DNA from: Candidatus Krumholzibacteriia bacterium
Lineage (GTDB): Bacteria; Krumholzibacteriota; Krumholzibacteriia; G020349025
NCBI GenBank assembly: GCA_035649275.1
Contig: DASRJW010000101.1
Location: 186,001 to 250,000 of the forward strand
DNA: 64,000 nt
Direction: 5' to 3'
Shown here one piece after another: positions 43,666-51,310 of this stretch. The translations under genes were made by a program, and so were the position numbers. The notes under the pieces are model-generated. The model had not been told where the DNA came from. It ran no database searches and saw nothing but the letters and a program-made list of their open reading frames with translations. How positions within the stretch are numbered: the first letter of the stretch is position 1; each line of letters starts with the position of its first letter.

Positions 43666-44360
43666 GGGCGCCGGTCGCGCCCGCAGCCGAACCCGCTGCC
43701 GCGGCAGAACAGCTTTGGGTCGGCGCCGTCGAGGTGTCGCTCTGGTGGGCGCGCTTGGACGTATCGCCGCACCACCTCGAGCGCTGCCGCGACCTGTTGG
43801 CGCCAGAGGAGCGGGCCGCAGGCGAGGCCAGGCGCCACAACAGGGACCGCTACGTCGCCGCGCGCGGCCTCTTGCGCCAGGTCCTCGGCCGGCACCTCGG
43901 GATCGAACCGGCGCGGCTTCGCTTCGGCCATTCGCCCCAGGGGAAACCTTTCCTCCGTGACCTCGCCGCCGCTCCTGCATTCAGCGCTTCCCGTTCCGGA
44001 GCTTGGCTGGGGATCGCCTTGACCACCCACGGCGCCGTCGGCCTCGACATCGAACGGCTGCGGCATGACGTAGACTGCAGGGTGGTGGCGGAGCAGCTGT
44101 TCGCCCCCGGGGAGCGGGCGGCGCTCTCGGCGCTCGCGCCGGCGGCGAGACGCCAGGCCTTCTTCTCTTGCTGGGTGCGACGAGAGGCCTGCCTGAAGGG
44201 CATCGGCACCGGCCTGGCGCTGCCGCCGGAGCAGCTCGAGGTCGGCGTCGAACCGGCTCTCGCTCGTGTCACGTGCCAGCACCACCGCTGGCTGGTGCAG
44301 AACGTCACGGCACCGCAGGCGGGCTATGTCGCCGCCGTCGCCGTCGAGAACGGGGTCTGA
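43662..44360 (+). CDS. 4'-phosphopantetheinyl transferase, Sfp type
   Basis: 232 residues. It would install the phosphopantetheine arm on the carrier domain of the adjacent synthetase. The core blocks are GKPFL, the Mg-binding VGLDIERLRHD, and FFSCWVRREACLKGIGTGL, which matches the W-x-x-[KR]-E-A-x-x-K-x-x-G-x-G motif. The block that normally reads F-N-L-S-H-S appears here as AFSASRSGAW, with Arg in place of the usual His. The core acidic residues and the KE/RE motif remain. The start is ATG 43662, overlapping the synthetase stop by four bases. Confidence in the family is high; the altered block leaves full activity to be shown. Confidence 0.87.
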   Translation: MRAPVAPAAEPAAAAEQLWVGAVEVSLWWARLDVSPHHLERCRDLLAPEERAAGEARRHNRDRYVAARGLLRQVLGRHLGIEPARLRFGHSPQGKPFLRDLAAAPAFSASRSGAWLGIALTTHGAVGLDIERLRHDVDCRVVAEQLFAPGERAALSALAPAARRQAFFSCWVRREACLKGIGTGLALPPEQLEVGVEPALARVTCQHHRWLVQNVTAPQAGYVAAVAVENGV

Positions 44361-44427
44361 ATCTTCGTCGACCCCACGGGAAGGCTCTGGACCGCACGGG
44401 AGTGCTCTGGGAGTAGGAGGAAAGATC

Positions 44428-44736
44428 GTGGCCGAATTCGTGAAGGTCGCAGTGAGAAGCGAGATCGAACCCGGTCAGGCCCACCTGGTCGAGGTGAAGG
44501 GCCAGCAGATTGCCTTGTTCAACGTGGGCGGCCAGTTCTGCGCCCTCGCCAACAACTGTACGCACCGGGGCGGGCCGCTCGCCGACGGTGAGTTGTCGGG
44601 GTACGAAATCATGTGCCCGCTGCACGGCGCTCGCTTCGACGTCCGCACCGGTGAGGTGTTGGGTCCACCGGCGGAAGAAGCGGTCGCCTGCTACAGCGTG
44701 CGTGTCACCGGGGAAGACGTCGAGGTGGGTGTCTAG
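44428..44736 (+). CDS. Rieske-type 2Fe-2S ferredoxin
   Basis: 102 residues, cytoplasmic, no signal peptide. The cluster ligands are Cys44 and His46 in NNCTHRGGPL and Cys63 and His66 in CPLHGARFD, in the usual spacing. The family C-terminal strand is YSVRVTGEDVEV. Such small Rieske proteins (like NirD or dioxygenase ferredoxins) pass single electrons to an oxygenase or reductase. The start is GTG 44428 with AGGAGG seven bases upstream. It is 67 bases downstream of the phosphopantetheinyl transferase on the same strand, so it may belong to the NRPS operon, but no oxygenase partner is visible. Confidence 0.92.
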   Translation: MAEFVKVAVRSEIEPGQAHLVEVKGQQIALFNVGGQFCALANNCTHRGGPLADGELSGYEIMCPLHGARFDVRTGEVLGPPAEEAVACYSVRVTGEDVEVGV

Positions 44737-44786
44737 GTGCAAACCGCCTCCGTGCCTGTCACACGATGCGGCGGTGAGCTCTCGCG

Positions 44787-46316
44787 CTAGCGTGCGCTCT
44801 GCCCGCGGTAGAGCGACTTGATGTCGCTCCAGGTGCGCGCTTCGACCGCTTCGGCCGCGCAGGCCACCACTCCGGCGCCGATGCCGCCGCAATCTCCCGC
44901 GCCGCTGCCCGCAGCGCAGGGGGAATCGGCGTGGATGGACACATCGCCCGCGGTCCTTGGATCGGTGCAGAAGAGGGGGTCGGCGCTCATGTTGCCGCCG
45001 GCGTCCGTGCCGCAGACCGTGTTCCCCGAAACGTTGTCGAAAAGCAGGCTGCAGCTCCAGGTCGCGTCACCGCGGCAGGTCTGGCCGAGCGTGGTGTGGG
45101 TGATGAGCACCGAGCGCAGCGTGCCGCCTTCCGAGAGATCGAGGCACGCGACGCCGTCCGGCGTGCCCCCCGAGTTGCCGACGAAGGTGCTGTGTTCGAT
45201 GACGCTGCGGAAGAAAGCGAAGATCGCACCACCCTGACCTGCGCCCTGTGGGTTGGTGCGGAGCGCCGCGTTGCCGACGAAGACGCTGCCCTGGACGGTG
45301 AGTTCGTCGCCCACGAGAGCGCCACCGCGGCCGGGGCCGCGCTCGCACTTCGCCACATTGTCGAGGAACAAGCAGTCGGTCACCGATCCCGAACCGATGG
45401 AGGCGGCTCCCGCCGTGGCGCTGAAGTAGTGTCCGTCCACCACGTTGCGGCGGAAGGCGCAGCGTGACAAGAGCGGGCTTCCCGTGGCCCGCACGGCGCC
45501 GCCGATGGTGGTGCCGGCGCTGGCGGCCTCATTGTCCTCGAAGACGCAGTCGACGATCCGGGGGGAGATCCCTTCCACGGCGCCGCCGCTTGCGGCCTCG
45601 AAGCCTCGGACTCGATTGCCCCGGAAGGTGCAGCGCACGATCTCTGCATCGGTGCAAGCGATGGCACCACCGTGACCGTTCGTCGGGCCTTCCAGTGCGG
45701 CGACGTTTTCAACGAACTCGCAATCCTCGATGCCGGCCCAGACGCAGGCGATGGCGCCACCCCGCGCCGAGCCTCCGGTCGCGACATTGGCCCGGAAAAC
45801 GCAGCGCCGCACCGCCGGCAGGGAAGCGCCGCGAGCATCGATGGCACCGCCGCGGCCATTGGCCTCGGAGGCGAGGCCGTTCTGCAGGGTCAAGTCCTCG
45901 ATCACCACCGGGCCCGCATCGACGCACTCGAGGACGCGCCCCATGGATTCGGCATCGAGGATGGTGACCGCCGCGCCCGCTTCGCCTCGCAACGAAACTC
46001 CCGGCGCGAGGCGCAGCATCGACGGCGGGTTCGAGGCCTGGGAGGTCCAGCTGTAGGTCCCCGGCGCCAGGAGGACGACGTCTCCGGCGCTGGCCGAGTC
46101 GACGCCGGCCTGGATCGTGGGTGCGTCCCCCGAGCCGTCGGGGACGATGCGCCAGTTACGGGCGGCGGCGCTGGTCGGGCCCAGGAGCGCTCCCACCACA
46201 ACGACACGAGCAAAGCAGCCACGCGACGCCCTCTGGGTCTTGAAATACGCCGTGCGCCGGATCTCGGTGGTGGGCAGCGAGCTGCGTGCCCACGATGCCA
46301 GGAGATGCTCGAGCAT
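44787..46316 (-). CDS. Secreted right-handed parallel beta-helix protein with TWSxxKxLYR tail
   Basis: 509 residues. An extended N-terminus carries a signal-like hydrophobic segment (VVVVGALLGPTSAAA, about 38-52). The pectate-lyase-like start APTIQAGVDSASAGDVVLLA is followed by at least eight beta-helix coils with repeated G-G-A-I/V turns and conserved Cys pairs (RGGAIACVWAGIEDCEFVEN, HGGAIACTDAEIVRC, GGAVRATGSPLLSRCAF). The late Cys-rich loops have ADPLFCTDP and AAGSGAGDCGG. The last residues, VEARTWSDIKSLYR plus GQSAR, match the tail of the candidate selenoprotein at 15849. It is probably exported to the cell surface. The catalytic function, if any, is unknown. The start ATG 46316 leaves an unusually long n-region, so the true start is uncertain. 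Confidence 0.8.
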   Translation of the reverse strand: MLEHLLASWARSSLPTTEIRRTAYFKTQRASRGCFARVVVVGALLGPTSAAARNWRIVPDGSGDAPTIQAGVDSASAGDVVLLAPGTYSWTSQASNPPSMLRLAPGVSLRGEAGAAVTILDAESMGRVLECVDAGPVVIEDLTLQNGLASEANGRGGAIDARGASLPAVRRCVFRANVATGGSARGGAIACVWAGIEDCEFVENVAALEGPTNGHGGAIACTDAEIVRCTFRGNRVRGFEAASGGAVEGISPRIVDCVFEDNEAASAGTTIGGAVRATGSPLLSRCAFRRNVVDGHYFSATAGAASIGSGSVTDCLFLDNVAKCERGPGRGGALVGDELTVQGSVFVGNAALRTNPQGAGQGGAIFAFFRSVIEHSTFVGNSGGTPDGVACLDLSEGGTLRSVLITHTTLGQTCRGDATWSCSLLFDNVSGNTVCGTDAGGNMSADPLFCTDPRTAGDVSIHADSPCAAGSGAGDCGGIGAGVVACAAEAVEARTWSDIKSLYRGQSAR

Positions 46317-46432
46317 GCCTCAACCTAGCGCCGCTCCCGGGCTGGCGCAAGCAGCGGCGCCGCGGTGGCGAAGTCGAGCTACGCCGGCCGCGGCTCCGAG
46401 CGAACGACCACGATCAGACCCGTCACTGGATG

Positions 46433-46852
46433 CTATCGTCCACTGTACTCCGCGCTGAGCCTTCCCAGGGCGAGCGCCCCCAGCGAGAGACCGAAGTCGC
46501 GCAGCGCGATGTCGAAGTAGCCGGGGATGAGCAGCAGGTTCAAGATGATGACCCACAGCCAGGCGGCCACCACGTAGCTGAAGAGACGCGGTTTCAACGC
46601 GACCCCGATGCCCGCAACGATCTCGATCACGCCCACGGCGAGCATGAGCTGGTGGGCATGGCCTCCCGTGAGCCCGTTGACGAAGGCAGGCACGTACTTG
46701 TCCCAATCGACGAGCAAATGGAAGAACTTGTCGAGACCGGCCAGGATCGGTGCGACCGTGAAGCCGAAGTGCAGGATCCTGTACGCCTGGTAGGAGGGTG
46801 CTTGAGCCTCCGCATGCGAGTCGGCACGGAGTCCTGAAGTGACGGCAGTCAT
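46433..46852 (-). CDS. DoxX-like small integral membrane protein
   Basis: 139 residues with four hydrophobic helices (about 28-45, 65-85, 92-110, 115-130). It resembles the DoxX/DoxD-like group: LHFGFTVAPILAGLDKFFHL, QLMLAVGVIEIVAGIGVAL and FSYVVAAWLWVIILNLLLI. These proteins are linked to thiosulfate:quinone oxidation or membrane redox stress in some organisms, but most are uncharacterised. The start is ATG 46852, with GGAGG eight bases upstream. It is divergent from the Cys-rich HTH regulator across an AT-rich spacer with a dyad, so regulation by that protein is likely. Confidence 0.75.
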   Translation of the reverse strand: MTAVTSGLRADSHAEAQAPSYQAYRILHFGFTVAPILAGLDKFFHLLVDWDKYVPAFVNGLTGGHAHQLMLAVGVIEIVAGIGVALKPRLFSYVVAAWLWVIILNLLLIPGYFDIALRDFGLSLGALALGRLSAEYSGR

Positions 46853-46934
46853 TACGATTCCTCCTGCTTCGAGGGCTGCCTCGTCGGGCAGCGGTCCTTT
46901 CTCTCTCCTTTGCCTTCCACGAGGGAACTGGGAA

Positions 46935-46971
46935 GGTTTCTAAAACTAATATAAATAAGTTATAGAAAACC
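46935..46971. promoter_or_regulatory. AT-rich imperfect dyad in the doxX-like/regulator divergent spacer (candidate operator)
   Basis: GGTTTCTAAAACT (46935-46947) and AAGTTATAGAAAACC (46957-46971) form an imperfect inverted repeat around AATATAAAT. It stands out by its low GC in a GC-rich genome. A matching half-site, GTTTTAGAA, recurs at 47050-47058, a few bases before the regulator start codon. The position between divergent genes suggests an operator for the HTH protein and its own promoter. Confidence 0.55.
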
Positions 46972-47064
46972 CTAGAGCCGGTCAAGTACCTTTATTCTTG
47001 TCAGATCAAATAAAACGACCTCTGGAGGGCTATTTAGTCAATGGCTCCTGTTTTAGAATAGGAT

Positions 47065-47808
47065 ATGGTGCTCGACCCCAAGACCTTGGCCGACCAAATA
47101 GCCCGGATCGCGGTTCTGGACGAGCCGCTCCGGAGAGACCTGTACCTCTTCGTTTCCAATCGGGGCGGCGAGGTGAGCCGGGACGAGGCGGCGAAGGCCC
47201 TGGGTGTCTCCCGCGCCCTCGTGGCATTTCATCTCGACAAGCTGGTCGAGGGAGGTCTCCTGGAGACCACCTACCGGCGGATTTCCGGACGGACCGGCCC
47301 GGGTGCGGGTCGGCCTGCCAAGCTTTACCGCCTGTCCGCGAAGCAGCTCGAGCTGAGCCTCCCGGAACGCCGCTACGAACTCGCGGCGCAGCTGCTCCTC
47401 CAGGCTCTCGAGCGGATGCCGGCCAAGGGCGGTCGCCAAGCCGTGCATGACGTCGCCCATGGGTGGGGCCAACGGCTGGGTGTCGAAGCACGCGCCCGTG
47501 CGAGCCCGGCCGTCACCTCGGAACGGCTGTTCCAAGAAGCCACCGAGGTGCTGAGTCAGTGCGGCTTCGAGCCCCGCTGGGAGGCGCGGGGTCATCTGGC
47601 GCTGCGCAACTGCCCCTTCGAAGCCATCGCCAGCGAACACCGAGACCTCGTCTGCGGGATGAACCTGGCGTTGATGCAGGGCTTGCTCGCCGGCCTCGGC
47701 CTCGATGCCTTGAGCGCCAAGCTCGACCCCCAACCGGGCATGTGCTGTGTCATCCTGGGTCTCGATCCGAGCCGGAGCCCTACCGATCAGAGTCCCATTT
47801 GCGGTTGA
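47065..47808 (+). CDS. HTH transcriptional regulator with C-terminal cysteine cluster (SufR-like)
   Basis: 247 residues. The winged helix-turn-helix (about 20-85) contains EVSRDEAAKALGVSRALVAF, a recognition helix and the wing GRTGPGAGRPAKLYRL. The C-terminal part has Cys185 in LRNCPFEAI, Cys197 in LVCGMNLALMQGLL and Cys227/228 in PGMCCVIL. In SufR-type repressors similarly spaced cysteines bind an iron-sulfur cluster, so redox or metal sensing is likely (inference). The start is ATG 47065, with a weak AGGAT upstream. It is divergent from the DoxX-like gene, and the intervening dyad is the likely target. An ArsR/MarR-type annotation is the main alternative. Confidence 0.85.
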   Translation: MVLDPKTLADQIARIAVLDEPLRRDLYLFVSNRGGEVSRDEAAKALGVSRALVAFHLDKLVEGGLLETTYRRISGRTGPGAGRPAKLYRLSAKQLELSLPERRYELAAQLLLQALERMPAKGGRQAVHDVAHGWGQRLGVEARARASPAVTSERLFQEATEVLSQCGFEPRWEARGHLALRNCPFEAIASEHRDLVCGMNLALMQGLLAGLGLDALSAKLDPQPGMCCVILGLDPSRSPTDQSPICG

Positions 47809-47824
47809 GCGTCGAGGTCCCGCC

Positions 47825-50683
47825 ATGCGCCGCGCCACCCTCCTCGCCTGCCTCTTTCTCTCCGGCGCCGCAGGTCTCATCGCCGAGGTGTGCTGGATAC
47901 GCCGGGCATCTCTCGTCTTCGGCTCGACGACGCTCGCCACGAGCTCGGTGGTGGCGGTCTTCTTTCTCGGTCTCGCGCTCGGCAGCTGGCTCTTCGGCCG
48001 GCTTTCGCTGCGCCTCGCCCGCCCTCTCCGCCTGTACGGCTGGCTCGAAATCGGGCTCGCTGCTTTGGTGCTCGCCAGCAGTGCGACGTTCGCTGGCGCC
48101 GAGGCGCTCTACGGCCACTTCTATCGCGCCGCTGCGGGCTCGACCTGGATCACGAGGATTCTTCTGGTGGCGGTGGTGATTCTGCCGCCTACCGTGCTGA
48201 TGGGGGGCACGCTGCCGCTTTTTTGCCGGCAGTTCGTGCAAGGGCAGGCTCGGATCGTGGCGGGAGTGGGACTCCTCTACGCTCTCAACACCCTCGGTGC
48301 TGCTGCTGGCTGCGCCGCCTCCGGTTTCCTGCTCATCCCAGCGCTGGGGCTGCATCGCACCCTCCTGATCGGGGCCTTTCTCAGTCTCATGGCGGGAATC
48401 ACCGCCGCGGTCTCCCGCGCGCCTGCGACATTCCTGGCGTCGCCGAGCGCCGGCCGGAATCGGGAGCCTTCCGGCACGAGACAGAGAGCAGCGGCGAGCA
48501 GCCACGGCATTTCGCTGACCGAAGTGCAGCGCCGCTCCGTCGTGCCCTGGCTCTTCTTCGCCGTGGGGTTCGTCGCCCTGGGGTACGAGGTGCTGTGGAC
48601 GCGCTTCCTCGCGCTCGTGGTGCGCACGACGTTACACACCTACACTCTCAGCCTGACCGTGGTTCTCCTCGGCATCTTTCTCGGCAGTTGTATGGCGTCG
48701 AGACTTTCCAATGGCGTCACCGGACGCCCCAGACTCTTCGGAGCCCTGCAGGTTCTCGGCGGCCTGGTGATGCTGGCGACCATGTTGCTGCCGCCGCGGG
48801 CATGGCAGGTGCTGCATTCGGAAACCTGGACCTGCTTCGCTCTCGCCCTCGTCCCCGCCATCCTCTCCGGCGCCTCCTTGCCGATCGCAGTGCGCTTGGT
48901 GGCGCTCGATCCCCTGCAAGTGGGCCGCGTCACCGGCACGCTGACCGCGGTGAACACCCTGGGCGGGATCGTCGGGGCGCTCCTCGTCGGTTTCGTGACC
49001 CTGCCGCACCTCGGCTTGCAGCGCAGCATGTTCCTCACCTCGGGTGTCGCCCTCGTGAGCGGCTTCGCCGCCTGGTGGGTGCTCGATCGCCGCCCCCGCC
49101 TCGTGGTTCGCCTGCTCGCGATCGCGGTCTGCACGGGGTTGTGGCTGGCGCTCCCGCGCCTGTTGCCGACGCGGCTGCCCGCGGATTTCCTCTCTGCGCG
49201 CGAGGTTCTCGTCGATTACAAGGAGGGGCTCGAAACGAACCTGGCCGTGGTGCGCAAGCAGCGCGCCTTGCAGCTGGAGGCGGACCGCTGGTGGCAAGGG
49301 CAGGATCGCAAGACGCACCAGATCATGGCCGCCCATCTCCCCATGCTGCTCCATTCGAGGCCGCAACGCGTGCTCGTGGTCGGCGTGGGCGCGGGCCAGA
49401 CGCCGGAGCGCGTCTTGCTCTATGGGCCCAAGCAGCTCAGCTGCATCGACATCGAACCGGCAGTTTTCGACCTCGTGCGGCGGCACTTCCCGAGTACATG
49501 GATGGACGACCCGCGCGTGCGCCTCCTGCGCGAAGACGGCCGCAACTACATCGCCCACACGGGAGAGCGCTACGACGTCATCGCGCTCGAAGTGGGGCAG
49601 GTCTTCCGCCCTGGCGCGGCGGCCTTCTACACCACCGACTTCTACCGGCGCGCCCGGGCCCGACTGGAGCCCGGGGGCCTCCTCTCGCAATTCGTGCCCC
49701 TCGCCTTTCTCTCGCCCGATACCTTCAAGAGCGTCGTCGCCTCTTTCCTGGCCGTCTTTCCGCAGAGCCTTCTCTGGTACAACACTTCGGAGCTCCTCCT
49801 CGTGGGCGCCAACGCCGAGCGCATCCAGATCGACCCGGCGCGACTCGACCTCCTCGCCTCGGATGCCGCGATCCACGACGATCTGAGCTGGAGCTACTGG
49901 GACGGGCCCGCGTACTGGCTCAACCAAGCGCCCGTTTTTCTCGGTGGTTTCCTTTGCGGGCCTGGCGGTCTGGCGTCGCTCGTGGCCGCTGCGCCGCTCC
50001 TGGACGACGACCGTCCGGTTCTCGCCTCGGCGACGCGGAAGGCGAGCGACCAGCAGATGAACGAAGTACCGATTCTGGGGCAATTGCGCTCGCGTCTCGA
50101 GCCCCTGGCCGCGGTTCTGTCGGCGCCGCTACCGGACACGACGCTCGCTGCTGCGGCCGCGGTACGCGAGAGCAACCTGGGGGACATAGTGGCGAGCGCG
50201 CTCCTGCGGCGGGTGGAGACGCTGCGCGATGCCGGGCGCCGCGACGAGATGGAGACGCTCTTGCACGACGCGCTGCGGGCGAACCCGGAGAACGTGCAGG
50301 CGAACCGCCTGCTCGCGGACCTTTATCTCCTGGGCGGGCGCCTCGACGAGGCGCAGAGCGCCTACGCTCGGGCCCTGGCGCTCCGCCCGGACGATGGAGC
50401 GTCCCATCTCGGTCTCGCCTTGCTCTTGCAGGTGCAGCAGCGCTTCGCGGAGGCCGTCGCGCACTACGAGATCGGCCTCGAGCAAGATCCAGAGGACGCC
50501 GAAGCGCACAACAACCTGGGGGCGGCGCTCGTGCAGGTAGGCGACCTGAATGGGGCCTGGCAGCACTTCGAGGCGGCGCTGCGCCTCCGCCCCAGTTACA
50601 CCGACGCGCGACAGAATCTAGAGCGTTTGCAGGCTTTCCGGAGCGGTGGGGCGACGGCGCCGCCGGCGGGATCGGAACGTTAA
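47825..50683 (+). CDS. Membrane-embedded spermidine-synthase-like protein with C-terminal TPRs
   Basis: 952 residues in three parts. Residues about 1-465 form 12 or more transmembrane helices (for example SSVVAVFFLGLALGSWLFG and FFAVGFVALGYEVLWTRFLAL), the pattern of membrane-fused polyamine aminopropyltransferase-like proteins. Residues about 490-760 are an SpeE-like Rossmann methyltransferase fold with the glycine-rich VLVVGVGAGQTPERVLL, ISCID-type acidic strand end LSCIDIEPAVFDL and LREDGRNYIAHT. Residues about 820-940 are TPRs (ALRANPENVQANRLLADLYL, ALRPDDGASHLGLALLL, DPEDAEAHNNLGAALV). The family is often called fused spermidine synthase, though polyamine synthesis is rarely shown. ATG 47825 lies 16 bases after the regulator stop, so the two may be co-transcribed. 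Confidence 0.85.
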   Translation: MRRATLLACLFLSGAAGLIAEVCWIRRASLVFGSTTLATSSVVAVFFLGLALGSWLFGRLSLRLARPLRLYGWLEIGLAALVLASSATFAGAEALYGHFYRAAAGSTWITRILLVAVVILPPTVLMGGTLPLFCRQFVQGQARIVAGVGLLYALNTLGAAAGCAASGFLLIPALGLHRTLLIGAFLSLMAGITAAVSRAPATFLASPSAGRNREPSGTRQRAAASSHGISLTEVQRRSVVPWLFFAVGFVALGYEVLWTRFLALVVRTTLHTYTLSLTVVLLGIFLGSCMASRLSNGVTGRPRLFGALQVLGGLVMLATMLLPPRAWQVLHSETWTCFALALVPAILSGASLPIAVRLVALDPLQVGRVTGTLTAVNTLGGIVGALLVGFVTLPHLGLQRSMFLTSGVALVSGFAAWWVLDRRPRLVVRLLAIAVCTGLWLALPRLLPTRLPADFLSAREVLVDYKEGLETNLAVVRKQRALQLEADRWWQGQDRKTHQIMAAHLPMLLHSRPQRVLVVGVGAGQTPERVLLYGPKQLSCIDIEPAVFDLVRRHFPSTWMDDPRVRLLREDGRNYIAHTGERYDVIALEVGQVFRPGAAAFYTTDFYRRARARLEPGGLLSQFVPLAFLSPDTFKSVVASFLAVFPQSLLWYNTSELLLVGANAERIQIDPARLDLLASDAAIHDDLSWSYWDGPAYWLNQAPVFLGGFLCGPGGLASLVAAAPLLDDDRPVLASATRKASDQQMNEVPILGQLRSRLEPLAAVLSAPLPDTTLAAAAAVRESNLGDIVASALLRRVETLRDAGRRDEMETLLHDALRANPENVQANRLLADLYLLGGRLDEAQSAYARALALRPDDGASHLGLALLLQVQQRFAEAVAHYEIGLEQDPEDAEAHNNLGAALVQVGDLNGAWQHFEAALRLRPSYTDARQNLERLQAFRSGGATAPPAGSER

Positions 50684-50779
50684 GAGCCGGTCAAGAGCAT
50701 CCGCGCCCACTCGGGCGGCGGGATCTTGTCTCGCTCGCAGCGGTCCGGTATCATTTCGATTCGATCTGGGGGTACAACA

Positions 50780-51307
50780 TTGCACAACAGCCGTCGGATT
50801 CGTGTGGAGGGGTTGCCGCGACGACGCTTGCTCCTGGGCTTGCTGGCCAGTTTCCTCTGGGTCTTTTCTTGCGAAGATGACCCACTACCACCCCAAAACC
50901 ATGAGCACCACGACGAGCTCTGCGGCCATGTCGAAGCGCGTGGCCTGGTTCTCGAAACGCAGGGGACGCTCCGTGCCAACACCTGGGACGGCGCCGTCCA
51001 GGGCCAACTCGAGACACGCGTCAGCGCCTTGCTCCACGACATCGAAGTGATCTTCCTGAGCCCGGACAGCACCCACTTCGTCATTCCTGACTCTTGCGTG
51101 GACAACTTCTTGATCGTTTCCGTCGCCGACACGACGGTGGCGAGCGCCTCGCAGGATCCTGGGGTGCAAACGGCATTTCATCTTTTTGGCAAGCAAGTGG
51201 GGACGACGAACCTGACGGTGGAAGCGTGGCACGGGCCGCACGAGATCCTGAGCGCAGGGCCGATCCCCGTCTCGGTCACCAGTCTGCAGAAACCCGCTGC
51301 ACCGTAG
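50780..51307 (+). CDS. Hypothetical secreted protein (possible lipoprotein)
   Basis: About 175 residues if started at TTG 50780, which follows GGGGGT by seven bases. No ATG or GTG gives a better N-terminus, although GTG 50805 is possible. A basic n-region (RRIRVEGLPRRR) and hydrophobic core LLLGLLASFLWVFSC look like a lipoprotein signal with Cys. The mature part starts EDDPLPPQNHEHHDELCGH, a His/Asp-rich stretch that could bind metal, and continues with beta-rich sequence (VQGQLETRVSALLHDIEVIF; VEAWHGPHEILSAG). No family was recognised. It is convergent with the DUF642-like gene, three bases between stops. Confidence 0.6.
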   Translation: MHNSRRIRVEGLPRRRLLLGLLASFLWVFSCEDDPLPPQNHEHHDELCGHVEARGLVLETQGTLRANTWDGAVQGQLETRVSALLHDIEVIFLSPDSTHFVIPDSCVDNFLIVSVADTTVASASQDPGVQTAFHLFGKQVGTTNLTVEAWHGPHEILSAGPIPVSVTSLQKPAAP

Positions 51308-51310
51308 GGT

